From NCBI RefSeq assembly GCF_004402045.1, contig NZ_SOMG01000012.1, positions 142,388-206,387 of the forward strand: a stretch of 64,000 bases of DNA. Direction: 5' to 3'. Positions within the stretch are counted from its first letter, which is position 1; each line of letters starts with the position of its first letter. This DNA comes from Lelliottia nimipressuralis. Lineage in GTDB: Bacteria > Pseudomonadota > Gammaproteobacteria > Enterobacterales > Enterobacteriaceae. Both the position numbers and the translations under genes were made by a program. A model generated the notes under the pieces. That model made no database searches. It saw only the letters and a list, made by a program, of their open reading frames with translations, and was not told the origin of the DNA. Below are positions 56,212 through 64,000 of the stretch, piece after piece.

Positions 56212-56960
56212 ACAGAACTCCCTGCAGGCTCCGCCCTGTTGGCGAAGTTCAGCAGACACCAGTTAGCCAGCGTCAGAATTTCTTCTGCCGCCAGTGAATC
56301 GCTGCGGTATTCGCCGAGCGGTTGCTTGGACGCAAGACATTCCGCCATTCCCTCATCACGATGGATGACAATGGGAAGCAGACGGCGCTGGCTTTGCAGC
56401 CAGACCTGATACAGATCGTCCTGGATCTGGCTGCCAATGCGCAAATCGTTAATCAGGATATGGCCATTTTGCGGTAGCCCCTGCTGATGCAGACGGATAT
56501 GGCAATTCGCATCAACGTTGACGATCGAGAGTACCTGATCGCACTGTGCGATAAGCTGTCGGGTCAGCGTGCCGGCACCGTGCGGCAGATCCAGCAGGAT
56601 CCACTGGTAGTGCCCCTTTTCTTTCAGGCTCTGCAGCGCAAGCGTGAACTGAGAAAACAGGCGCTGATACGCGGCTTCATTCTCGCGTTCCGTTGTGGTC
56701 AATTGACCAAACGGCAGCAAATCAAGCTGGGAGGTATAGCGCATACCTGCATCCCGCCAGTCTTTGTCATCCAATAGCGCGCGGGCCCAGCCCTCATCGC
56801 GGGTAAAGTCGACGTTAAACGACATACGCAGCAAATTATCGGCGCAGGCGTCAATAACCAGCACCGATTCACCTAAAAGCTGTAATGACCACGCCAGCGC
56901 CGCGGTAACAGATGTGGTACCCACACCGCCACGGACACCCTGTAATCCGAGTATGGCCAT
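56208..56960 (-). CDS. bcsQ: Cellulose-operon ParA/MinD-like ATPase, intact
   Basis: A 250-residue SIMIBI ATPase. The deviant Walker A is GVRGGVGTTSVT (residues 8-19), with DLPHGAG as the switch region. It partners BcsR and BcsE and is needed for cellulose production and polar localisation in E. coli. Codon 6 is TTA (Leu); in E. coli K-12 this codon is a stop that silences cellulose, so this copy is functional by that test. The ATG at 56960 follows GGGAG. Confidence 0.97.
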   Translation of the reverse strand: MAILGLQGVRGGVGTTSVTAALAWSLQLLGESVLVIDACADNLLRMSFNVDFTRDEGWARALLDDKDWRDAGMRYTSQLDLLPFGQLTTTERENEAAYQRLFSQFTLALQSLKEKGHYQWILLDLPHGAGTLTRQLIAQCDQVLSIVNVDANCHIRLHQQGLPQNGHILINDLRIGSQIQDDLYQVWLQSQRRLLPIVIHRDEGMAECLASKQPLGEYRSDSLAAEEILTLANWCLLNFANRAEPAGSSV

Positions 56961-56971
56961 CAATGGCTCCC

Positions 56972-57160
56972 TTATTGTTGATGGGCTAATTCAGCTAATA
57001 ACGGCCAACGTTTAATAGCCGCAGCCAACTGTTCACGCTGGGAAATATCGGTGTAATCTATTTCAGGTAAAGAAAAGGCCTGCGTCAGCGCCAGAAAATC
57101 GTTTTGGAATGTGTAACCCAGAGTCGAATCGACTGGGGTACCGGGTTCATTATGATCCAT
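56972..57160 (-). CDS. bcsR: BcsR, small cellulose-operon protein
   Basis: A 62-residue cytoplasmic protein, formerly YhjR, with the conserved NDFLALTQAFSLPEIDYTDI core. It binds BcsQ and stabilises it within the Bcs macrocomplex. First gene of the minus-strand operon; 11 bp separate it from bcsQ. It is divergent from bcsE over 174 bp, which hold both promoters but no further gene. Confidence 0.95.
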   Translation of the reverse strand: MDHNEPGTPVDSTLGYTFQNDFLALTQAFSLPEIDYTDISQREQLAAAIKRWPLLAELAHQQ

Positions 57161-57334
57161 TCTTTTTCCATCCCTTTGCGTAGAATCGCCCGATCAGAAG
57201 TAGCGAGGCATCCTGCCCTATGAAATTTCATTTACATGCTAAATCTGATGTTCTTTAATTTCAATGTTAGGTTTATTTCTACGCTTTCGCTAGTAAACTG
57301 AGATACAGATAAATTAGACGAAAAGAGGGACACC

Positions 57335-58897
57335 GTGGACTCCATATTTTCTATTGGCATCCAGTCATTATGGGACGAATTGAGCCACATGCCAGTCGGA
57401 GGAGTCTGGTGGATTAATACGGACCGTAATGAAGATGCTATCAGTCTGGTAAACCAGACAATTGCTGCTCAGGATAAGGATTCCCGCGTGGCCGTCATTA
57501 GCATGGGCGAAGACCCGAAGAAAATTATCACGCTTGAAAGTAACCGCGGCCCTCAGACGGTGCGATTATTTTCCATGACATCGGAAGCCGATAGTCTATA
57601 CTTTTTGTCCCGCGATGTTCAGTGCACGATTGATCCCGATCACTATTTAGTGATCCTGAAATGTGCAAATAACATTCTGCAAAATTTCCCTGCTGAAAAA
57701 TTGCTGCCGTGGCTGGAAAAAATCAATAAATGGGCAAAATTTCAAAATTGCACGCTATTGATAGTCAATCCCGGCAGTAATAATGACAAGCTGTTCTCAC
57801 TGTTAATGAGCGAATATCGCTCCCTGTTTGGTCTGGCAAGTGTTCGTGACCAGGTGGGTAGCTATCTCTACGATATTGCATTCTGGTGTAATGAAAAAGG
57901 CGTGAGCGCCAGGCAACAGCTTACGCTGAAACATATTGAGGGCGAGTGGCACCTGGCGCAGCAGGAAGAAACCGTGGTGCAACCGCGCAGCGATGAAAAA
58001 CGCATCCTGAGCCATATCGCGGTTTTAGAGGGGGCACCTGCCCTGTCGGAAAACTGGTCACTGTTTGAATCAAACGAAGCCCTTTTCCATGAAGCCCGCA
58101 CCACCCAGGCGGCAACGCTTATTTTCTCATTGATGCAGAATAACCAGATTGAGACGCTGGCAAGGCAAATACATACCTTACGCCGCCAGCGTGGAAGCGC
58201 GTTAAAAATTATCGTGCGCGAAAATAATACCAGCCTGCGCGCCACCGATGAGCGTCTGCTTTTGGGCTGCGGTGCCAATATGGTTATTCCATGGAATGCC
58301 CCGTTGTCACGCTGCCTGACGCTTATCGAAAGCGTTCAGGGCCAGCAGTTTAGCCGCCATGTACCGGAAGATATTTCTACGCTGCTCTCCATGACCCAGC
58401 CGATGAAACTGCGGGGATACCAAAAATGGGATACCTTCTGCGACGCCGTTGGGAACATGATGAACAACACGCTCCTTCCCGCTGACGGAAAAGGGGTCAT
58501 GGTTGCCCTGCGTCCTGTACCGGGTATCCGCGTCGAACAGGCGCTCACCTTATGTCGCCCGAACCGTACCGGGGACATCATGACCATTGGCGACAATCGG
58601 CTGGTACTGTTTTTGTCCTTCTGTCGGGTAAACGATCTCGATACGGCGCTTAACCATATCTTCCCCCTCCCTACCGGGGATATTTTCTCGAATCGTATGA
58701 TTTGGTTCGAAGATAATTCTATCAGCGCGGAGCTGGTGCAGATGCGCGCGCTCCAGCCTGAACAATGGGCTAAACCGCTCGCGATGACGAGCGACGCCAA
58801 ACCGATCCTCAATGCCAGACATGATGGACACGTCTGGCGTCGGGTGCCGGAGCCCCTTCGCTTATTAACAGACAACGCGGAGAACGCACCATCATGA
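57335..58897 (+). CDS. bcsE: BcsE, c-di-GMP receptor of the cellulose system
   Basis: A 520-residue cytoplasmic protein with a degenerate receiver/ATPase-like N-terminus and a C-terminal GIL domain. The c-di-GMP-binding RxGD motif is R411-T-G-D414 ([10 protein letters not shown]). It is needed for full cellulose output through BcsQ/BcsR and BcsF. The GTG start at 57335 follows GAGGGA by 5 bases and gives the E. coli-like N-terminus ([16 protein letters not shown]). It overlaps bcsF by 4 nt. Confidence 0.97.
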   Translation: MDSIFSIGIQSLWDELSHMPVGGVWWINTDRNEDAISLVNQTIAAQDKDSRVAVISMGEDPKKIITLESNRGPQTVRLFSMTSEADSLYFLSRDVQCTIDPDHYLVILKCANNILQNFPAEKLLPWLEKINKWAKFQNCTLLIVNPGSNNDKLFSLLMSEYRSLFGLASVRDQVGSYLYDIAFWCNEKGVSARQQLTLKHIEGEWHLAQQEETVVQPRSDEKRILSHIAVLEGAPALSENWSLFESNEALFHEARTTQAATLIFSLMQNNQIETLARQIHTLRRQRGSALKIIVRENNTSLRATDERLLLGCGANMVIPWNAPLSRCLTLIESVQGQQFSRHVPEDISTLLSMTQPMKLRGYQKWDTFCDAVGNMMNNTLLPADGKGVMVALRPVPGIRVEQALTLCRPNRTGDIMTIGDNRLVLFLSFCRVNDLDTALNHIFPLPTGDIFSNRMIWFEDNSISAELVQMRALQPEQWAKPLAMTSDAKPILNARHDGHVWRRVPEPLRLLTDNAENAPS

Positions 58898-59088
58898 ATA
58901 TCAGCGATATTATTCAACTGGTTATATTCTGTGCGCTGATCTTTTTCCCGCTTGGCTACTATGCGCGCCATTCCATACGTCGTATCCGCGATACGGCCAG
59001 AGTGCTGTTTATAAAACCTCGCTATGTTAAACCAGCCGGAACTCTGACACGGGCATCACACGTCAAGGCAGACCGAAAACATGACTAA
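58894..59088 (+). CDS. bcsF: BcsF, small membrane protein of the cellulose system
   Basis: A 64-residue protein with one N-terminal transmembrane helix ([20 protein letters not shown]) and a basic cytoplasmic tail. In E. coli it recruits BcsE and interacts with BcsG at the inner membrane. The ATG overlaps the bcsE stop (ATGA) and its own end overlaps bcsG by 8 bp, so the three genes are translationally coupled. Confidence 0.95.
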   Translation: MNISDIIQLVIFCALIFFPLGYYARHSIRRIRDTARVLFIKPRYVKPAGTLTRASHVKADRKHD

Positions 59089-60760
59089 TTCTACCTATAC
59101 CGCTTCGTCACCCTCGCCGCTCTGGCAATACTGGCGCGGTCTTTCCGGCTGGAACTTCTACTTTCTGGTGAAGTTTGGTCTGCTGTGGGCAGGCTACCTG
59201 AATTTCCATCCCCTTCTCAACCTGGTATTTATGGCCTTCCTGCTGATGCCTCTGCCGAATATCAGGCTGCATCGCTTACGCCACTGGGTAGCCATCCCTG
59301 TCGGCTTTGCGCTGTTCTGGCATGATACCTGGCTACCGGGGCCGGACAGTATTATGAGCCAGGGCTCGCAGGTGGCGGGGTTTAGTGCCAGCTACGTCCT
59401 CGACCTGACCGAGCGTTTTATTAACTGGCAGATGATAGGCGCAGTATTTGTGCTGCTGGTTGCCTGGCTGTTCCTGTCACAGTGGATCCGCGTCACGGTG
59501 TTTGTCGTCGCGATTATGATCTGGCTTAACGTGTTGACGCTGGCTGGACCAAACTTTTCGCTGTGGCCTGCCGGACAGCCGACCACCACGGTGACCACCA
59601 CCGGGGGAAGCGCAGCGGCAACCGTCACAACGGCAGGCGATACGCCTGTAGTAGGCGATATCCCAACCCAGACGGCCCCGCCGACCTCCACCAATCTGAA
59701 CGCCTGGCTCTCCAGTTTCTATACTGCGGAAGACAAGCGACAGACGAAATTCCCGGACGCGCTGCCGGCAGATGCTCAGCCGTTTGAACTGCTGGTGATC
59801 AACATCTGCTCTCTCTCCTGGGCCGACGTGGATGCCGCCGGTTTGACGTCTCATCCGCTGTGGTCGCATTTCGACATTCAGTTTAAAGATTTCAACTCTG
59901 CCACCTCGTACAGCGGCCCGGCGGCGATCCGCCTGCTCCGTGCAAGCTGTGGTCAGGCATCGCATAAAAATCTGTATCAACCCGCCGGCAACCAGTGTTA
60001 TCTGTTCGATAACCTCTCAAAACTGGGCTTTACGCAGCATCTGATGCTGGGACATAACGGCCAGTTCGGTAACTTCCTGAAAGAGGTTCGCGAACAGGGT
60101 GGCATGCAGGCACCGCTGATGGATCAAACCGGGCTGCCGGTCTCTCTGCTGGGCTTCGACGGCTCGCCCGTTTATGACGATACCGCCGTACTGCAACGCT
60201 GGCTGCAGACCATCGAAAAAGACAGTAATCCGCGCAGTGCGACGTTCTTTAACACCCTGCCACTTCACGACGGTAACCACTTCCCGGGCGTGAGCAAAAC
60301 GGCGGATTATAAAGTGCGTGCGCAGAAATTCTTTGACGAGCTGGACGCATTCTTCACGGAGCTGGAAAAATCAGGCCGTAAAGTGATGGTGGTTGTGGTG
60401 CCTGAGCACGGTGGCGCGCTGAAAGGTGACAGAATGCAGGTTTCAGGTCTGCGTGATATCCCAAGCCCGTCGATTACCAACGTGCCGGCAGGCATTAAGT
60501 TCTTTGGTATGAAGGCACCGCATCAGGGCGCACCGATTGAGATCACCCAACCAACCAGCTATCTGGCGATCTCAGAACTGGTTGCCCGTGCCGTTGACGG
60601 GAAGCTGTTTGTAGAAGATAGCGTTAACTGGGATCAGCTCACCAGCAAACTGCCGCAAACGGCAGAAGTCTCCGAGAACGCCAACGCGGTGGTGATTCAG
60701 TATCAGAATAAACCGTACGTTCGCCTGAACGGCGGGGATTGGGTACCGTATCCGCAGTAA
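59081..60760 (+). CDS. bcsG: Cellulose phosphoethanolamine transferase
   Basis: A 559-residue inner-membrane enzyme that adds phosphoethanolamine to cellulose. The N-terminal half has five predicted membrane helices (about 25-165), then a Thr/Ala-rich linker (about 170-205) and a periplasmic alkaline-phosphatase-like catalytic domain. The nucleophile Ser lies in [14 protein letters not shown], an upstream zinc-site Cys in NICSLSWAD, and Glu/His ligands in VPEHGG. Its presence implies pEtN-cellulose, which strengthens biofilm matrix together with curli. It ends in a bidirectional terminator. Confidence 0.97.
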   Translation: MTNSTYTASSPSPLWQYWRGLSGWNFYFLVKFGLLWAGYLNFHPLLNLVFMAFLLMPLPNIRLHRLRHWVAIPVGFALFWHDTWLPGPDSIMSQGSQVAGFSASYVLDLTERFINWQMIGAVFVLLVAWLFLSQWIRVTVFVVAIMIWLNVLTLAGPNFSLWPAGQPTTTVTTTGGSAAATVTTAGDTPVVGDIPTQTAPPTSTNLNAWLSSFYTAEDKRQTKFPDALPADAQPFELLVINICSLSWADVDAAGLTSHPLWSHFDIQFKDFNSATSYSGPAAIRLLRASCGQASHKNLYQPAGNQCYLFDNLSKLGFTQHLMLGHNGQFGNFLKEVREQGGMQAPLMDQTGLPVSLLGFDGSPVYDDTAVLQRWLQTIEKDSNPRSATFFNTLPLHDGNHFPGVSKTADYKVRAQKFFDELDAFFTELEKSGRKVMVVVVPEHGGALKGDRMQVSGLRDIPSPSITNVPAGIKFFGMKAPHQGAPIEITQPTSYLAISELVARAVDGKLFVEDSVNWDQLTSKLPQTAEVSENANAVVIQYQNKPYVRLNGGDWVPYPQ

Positions 60761-60771
60761 TAGGGTATGAC

Positions 60772-60798
60772 GTCCCTCTCCCTGTCTGGGAGAGGGAC
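60772..60798. terminator. Bidirectional terminator between bcsG and the second GH8 gene
   Basis: GTCCCTCTCCC and GGGAGAGGGAC form an 11-bp stem with a 5-nt loop between two convergent genes. It is related to the dispersed CCCTCTCCC hairpins at 29190 and 41247. Confidence 0.8.
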
Positions 60799-60808
60799 AA
60801 GATCGACA

Positions 60809-61801
60809 TTATTGCTGGGCGATCCACACCAGCATTTTCAGGCTTGCCGAATAGTAGTCGTCTTTAGACGTGATTTCGGGTTCTCCGGAAGACTGTCCCA
60901 TTGTTAAATCGCGTACAGCCAGCAGACCGCCTTCCATCATGTAGGGAGCATATTCGTTGGTCGTGACGTTAACCCAGGCAGGCGTTTGTTCCCGAGGGAA
61001 CTGACCGAACCAGGCTTTCCATGGCGTCAGCAACGGGCTTTGTTTATCGGACCAGGCTACGTACAACGGAATACGAATCGCGTCGTAGCTCATGCGCGGC
61101 GCCCAGCCTGTGGCCGGTGCCAGCTTGCCACCTGATGCCAGTGAAACCCAGTCAGCGGGCAGATTTGCTTTACCCGAGCCCATTTTGACCAGCAGACGTT
61201 TCCCGTCTTTAATTAATTCACGCCAGACCGGCAAATGACTGCGCCCGGCAAAAGCCTGCCAGGCCGGAAACACAAAATAGGAAGGATTAAGGACCACTTC
61301 ACCCTCAAGCTTAAATCCCTGGGCGCCGGGCAACATCACGCGGTAACCCGCATAGCGGATCACGTTGTGGCCAATCAGTGCTTTTGTAATCGCATCCGAT
61401 GCGGCGCTGTAGCGTTTGTCATGCCAGCGAGCATCGGCTTTTAACAACGCCCAGGCTATCAGCACATCGCCATCTGCGGCGTTGTTTTTGTCGGCGATCG
61501 GGTTGGTCTCTGCGGGGTTATAACGCCAGTAAAACAGGCCGTTCTCTTTGTTCTTCAGCCGGCTGTCTGTCCATTGCCAGAGCTTATCGAACGTGGCTTT
61601 ATCGTCATTGGCCACTGCCATCAGCATGGCAAAACCCTGACCTTCCGTATGCGAAACGCCGCCATTGCCGGTATCGACAATGCGGCCGTCCGGTTTGAAA
61701 AAGCGTGCCTTGTAACTTTCCCAGGCCTGACCTGCATGAGAGAGAGGAGAGAACAGCACACTCATCATCACAGCCAGCGTAGCGCAGACGGGTTTTCGCA
61801 T
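60809..61801 (-). CDS. Second GH8 endoglucanase, downstream of birA
   Basis: A 330-residue secreted GH8 protein with a signal peptide (MRKPVCATLAVMMSVLFSPLSHA). The general acid Glu is in SHTEGQGFAML and the base Asp in MSYDAIRIPLYVAW; both match BcsZ, but overall similarity to the BcsZ of this window is limited and the loops differ (AGYRVMLPGAQGF replaces the Bcs[15 protein letters not shown] region). The substrate is probably cellulose or another beta-1,4-glucan. The ATG at 61801 lies 16 bp after the birA stop, so it is likely transcribed with murB-birA, while its 3' end faces bcsG. It is a paralogue or acquired copy, not part of the E. coli K-12 layout. Confidence 0.9.
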   Translation of the reverse strand: MRKPVCATLAVMMSVLFSPLSHAGQAWESYKARFFKPDGRIVDTGNGGVSHTEGQGFAMLMAVANDDKATFDKLWQWTDSRLKNKENGLFYWRYNPAETNPIADKNNAADGDVLIAWALLKADARWHDKRYSAASDAITKALIGHNVIRYAGYRVMLPGAQGFKLEGEVVLNPSYFVFPAWQAFAGRSHLPVWRELIKDGKRLLVKMGSGKANLPADWVSLASGGKLAPATGWAPRMSYDAIRIPLYVAWSDKQSPLLTPWKAWFGQFPREQTPAWVNVTTNEYAPYMMEGGLLAVRDLTMGQSSGEPEITSKDDYYSASLKMLVWIAQQ

Positions 61802-61817
61802 AATTAACTCAATCCGG

Positions 61818-62780
61818 TTATTCAGCACTTCGCAGTGAAATCTCACCGCCCACCCAGGGTTTGATCACGCCATTCTGCTCCAGGAGCAACGCGCCCTGAG
61901 CGTCAATACCGCGGGAGGTACCGTAGATCTCTTTATCACCAATAAGCAATTTCACCGGACGGTTGATAAAGTTATCCAGCTTTTCCCAGCGAGACAGGAA
62001 CGGTGCCAGCCCTTCCTGTTCAAAAAGCGTGAGTGAGCTGCGCAACTCTTTAATCATACGCACGGCGAGGGTGTTACGATCGATAACGATGCCCGCCTCC
62101 TGAAGGTTAGTCCAGGCCTGATTCACCACATCATTTTGTACATTGCGCATGACCATATTCAGGCCCGCGCCAATGACAATTTGCGCTGCATCACCGGTTT
62201 TTCCCGTCAGTTCGACCAGAATGCCGGCAAGTTTACGATCGTTTAGGTAAAGATCATTCGGCCATTTTACACGGACTTTATCCGCACCCAGATCGTGCAG
62301 TACTTCTGCCATAACAATGCCGATGACCAGACTCAGGCCAATGGCAGCGGCAGGCCCCTGCTCCAGGCGCCAGTACATGGAGAGATAGAGATTCGCGCCA
62401 AATGGTGAGAACCATTTGCGGCCGCGACGACCACGCCCGGCCTGCTGATACTCGGCAACACAGGCATCGCCGGATTTCAGCTCGGGCAGACGATCCAGCA
62501 GATACTGGTTCGTCGAATCAATCACCGGCAGCACCGCAATATTGCCGTGTCCAATCTGGCTGCGGATCGCTTCTTCATTCAGCAATTGAATAGGCTCCGG
62601 CAGGCTGTACCCTTTTCCGGGTACCGTGAACACATCAACACCCCAGTCGCGGAGCGTCTGAATATGCTTATTGATACCGGCACGGCTCATGCCTAGCTGC
62701 TCACCCAACTGCTCGCCAGAATGAAACTCACCGTCAGCGAGAATGCTAATCAGGGTTAAGGGGATGGTATTGTCTTTCAT
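61818..62780 (-). CDS. birA: Biotin-protein ligase / biotin operon repressor
   Basis: A 320-residue bifunctional enzyme. The N-terminal winged helix-turn-helix ([19 protein letters not shown]) binds the bio operator. The central ligase domain has the biotinyl-AMP loop GRGRRGRKW and KWPNDLYL; a small SH3-like C-terminal domain follows. It activates biotin to biotinyl-AMP, attaches it to the acetyl-CoA carboxylase carrier protein, and represses biotin synthesis when apo-carrier is scarce. The ATG overlaps the murB stop by 4 nt, as in E. coli. Confidence 0.98.
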   Translation of the reverse strand: MKDNTIPLTLISILADGEFHSGEQLGEQLGMSRAGINKHIQTLRDWGVDVFTVPGKGYSLPEPIQLLNEEAIRSQIGHGNIAVLPVIDSTNQYLLDRLPELKSGDACVAEYQQAGRGRRGRKWFSPFGANLYLSMYWRLEQGPAAAIGLSLVIGIVMAEVLHDLGADKVRVKWPNDLYLNDRKLAGILVELTGKTGDAAQIVIGAGLNMVMRNVQNDVVNQAWTNLQEAGIVIDRNTLAVRMIKELRSSLTLFEQEGLAPFLSRWEKLDNFINRPVKLLIGDKEIYGTSRGIDAQGALLLEQNGVIKPWVGGEISLRSAE

Positions 62781-63805
62781 GCGATAGCCTCCACGGCATT
62801 AACTTCACCTGTGCGGCCAATGAAGCGAACTTCTGGCTCCAGCCAGACGTTAAACTTTTCACCCACACGCTGGCGAATATCATGTGCCAGCTGTACAACA
62901 TCATCGCTGGTCGCATCGCATTGATTAATCAGTACCAGAGCCTGCTGTTGATGAACGGCAGCACCTCCAACAGAAGTGCCTTTTAGCTGGCATTGATCGA
63001 TAAGCCATCCTGCAGCCAGCTTCACGCTGCCATCCACTTGAGGGTAATGTGGCGCAGTTGGCCATCCACCAAGAAGGACTTTTGCATTTTCGCTGCTGAT
63101 AACCGGGTTTTTGAAGAAGCTTCCTGCATTTCCATTGATTTTTGGATCAGGAAGTTTGGTCATCCGCATATGGCAAACCGAATCAAAAACATCGCGGGGA
63201 GTAACGGTAGCCGGATCGAGACGCGTTAAATCACCGTAGGTCAATACGGGCTGCCAGTTCTTCGACAAACGCAGACCCACGGCGACGATCGCATAGCAAT
63301 CCTGATACTCATGTTTGAAGATACTGTCACGATAGCCAAAACGGCACTGTTCAGCCGTTAAACGTTTAGCCGTTCCGGTTGCGAGCTCGATGCAGTCGAC
63401 ATATTCACAGACATGTTTCAGTTCGATGCCGTAGGCACCGATGTTTTGAATGGGTGACGATCCGGCGCAGCCTGGAATAAGCGCGAGGTTTTCCAGACCC
63501 GGCATCCCTTTTTCGAGGGTAAATTGCACCAGATGATGCCAGTTTTCTCCGGCCCCCACATGCACATGCCAGGTATCGGCACGCTCTTCCACATCAATTC
63601 CCATGATGCGGTTAACGATCACCGTTCCCGAAAAATCTTCAAGAAACAGGACATTACTTCCTTCGCCCAGAATCAGTACGGGTTCATTATTTTCTGTTGC
63701 GCTTTGCCATGCATCCAGCAGTTGCTGTGCAGTATCGGCACGTACAATGTTCTTAGCATTCCGTTGAATGCCAAAGGTATTCCAGGGCTTAAGGGAGTGG
63801 TTCAT
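62777..63805 (-). CDS. murB: UDP-N-acetylenolpyruvoylglucosamine reductase
   Basis: A 342-residue cytoplasmic FAD enzyme (type I MurB) completing UDP-MurNAc synthesis for peptidoglycan. FAD-binding motifs are LGEGSNVLF and [15 protein letters not shown]. Catalytic residues are visible in FGYRDSIFK (Tyr and Arg), NAGSFFKNP (the proton-donor Ser) and the Glu of LEPEVRFIG. It lies directly behind the 5S rRNA gene, as murB follows rrnB in E. coli, and is coupled to birA. Confidence 0.98.
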   Translation of the reverse strand: MNHSLKPWNTFGIQRNAKNIVRADTAQQLLDAWQSATENNEPVLILGEGSNVLFLEDFSGTVIVNRIMGIDVEERADTWHVHVGAGENWHHLVQFTLEKGMPGLENLALIPGCAGSSPIQNIGAYGIELKHVCEYVDCIELATGTAKRLTAEQCRFGYRDSIFKHEYQDCYAIVAVGLRLSKNWQPVLTYGDLTRLDPATVTPRDVFDSVCHMRMTKLPDPKINGNAGSFFKNPVISSENAKVLLGGWPTAPHYPQVDGSVKLAAGWLIDQCQLKGTSVGGAAVHQQQALVLINQCDATSDDVVQLAHDIRQRVGEKFNVWLEPEVRFIGRTGEVNAVEAIA

Positions 63806-63885
63806 AGACGCTATCCTGATGCAAAAACGCAGATAGTTTACCGTATAAGCAGGGTATTGGGGGATTAGTTTGTGCAGCGTATAAA

Positions 63886-63916
63886 CGCAAAAAGGCCATC
63901 CTTGCGGATGGCCTCT
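63886..63916 (-). terminator. rRNA operon terminator
   Basis: On the minus strand GGCCATCC-GCAA-GGATGGCC forms a perfect 8-bp stem with a tetraloop, followed by TTTTTGCG. It lies about 12 bp after the 5S rRNA 3' end and resembles known enterobacterial rrn terminators. Confidence 0.9.
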
Positions 63917-63927
63917 CTACTTAATTG

Positions 63928-64000
63928 ATGCCTGGCAGTTCCCTACTCTCACATGGGGAGACCCCACACTACCATCGGCGCTACGGCGTTTCACTTCTGA
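63928..64000 (-). rRNA. rrf: 5S ribosomal RNA, 3' portion (continues beyond the window)
   Basis: The reverse complement matches the 3' ~73 nt of enterobacterial 5S rRNA: from TCAGAAGTGAAACGCCGTAG through GCGCCGATGGTAGTGTGGGG to the end GGGAACTGCCAGGCAT. One difference from the E. coli sequence is CATGTGAGAG where E. coli has CATGCGAGAG. The gene runs off the right edge, so the 23S and 16S genes should lie beyond. Confidence 0.97.

Overview
The window is chromosomal DNA from a member of the Enterobacteriaceae. Over its right half, gene content and order closely follow the Escherichia coli/Salmonella treF-yhjBCDEGH-kdgK-yhjJ-dctA-yhjK-bcs region. Protein divergence from E. coli, REP-type palindromes and the accessory genes suggest an Enterobacter-like genus, but I cannot name a species.

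Region 1 (1-27.4 kb) is an accessory surface-adhesion locus. Two giant Ig-like-repeat adhesins, an OmpA-family protein and a complete type I secretion system (ABC exporter, membrane-fusion protein, TolC-like outer-membrane protein) lie head to tail on the minus strand and end in a LuxR-type response regulator. To the left are two EvgS/BvgS-type hybrid kinases with tandem periplasmic solute-binding domains, a TPR/GT-A-like putative glycosyltransferase, and a 96-residue protein that is a free-standing homologue of the adhesins' C-terminal secretion domain. A second LuxR-type regulator, with a receiver lacking the phospho-acceptor Asp, is divergent from the adhesins. A recurring inverted-repeat motif (best copy CAAGACCGGTCTTG) lies upstream of most transcription units here and is the best sign that they form one regulon. 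The adhesins share a collinear block of about 1.9 kb in direct orientation about 4.5 kb apart, so they may recombine.

Region 2 (27.5-46.5 kb) is the conserved backbone: treF, a STY4199-like protein, a GNAT acetyltransferase, a catalytically degenerate lysozyme-like protein, yhjB, an SDR oxidoreductase divergent from a yhjC-type LysR gene, yhjD, yhjE, yhjG, pdeH (with a clear sigma-28 promoter), kdgK, yhjJ (an M16 pseudo-peptidase), dctA and pdeK.

Region 3 (46.5-60.8 kb) is an apparently intact cellulose locus, bcsRQABZC divergent from bcsEFG, including a bcsQ without the K-12 stop codon. Region 4 (60.8-64 kb) holds a second GH8 glucanase gene 16 bp behind murB-birA, then the 3' part of a 5S rRNA gene with its terminator. 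This places an rrn-murB-birA segment directly against the cellulose locus, unlike E. coli K-12.

Taken together the window is rich in sessile-lifestyle functions: secreted adhesins under two-component control, cellulose with phosphoethanolamine modification, two c-di-GMP phosphodiesterases (PdeH, PdeK) and c-di-GMP receptors (the BcsA PilZ domain and BcsE).
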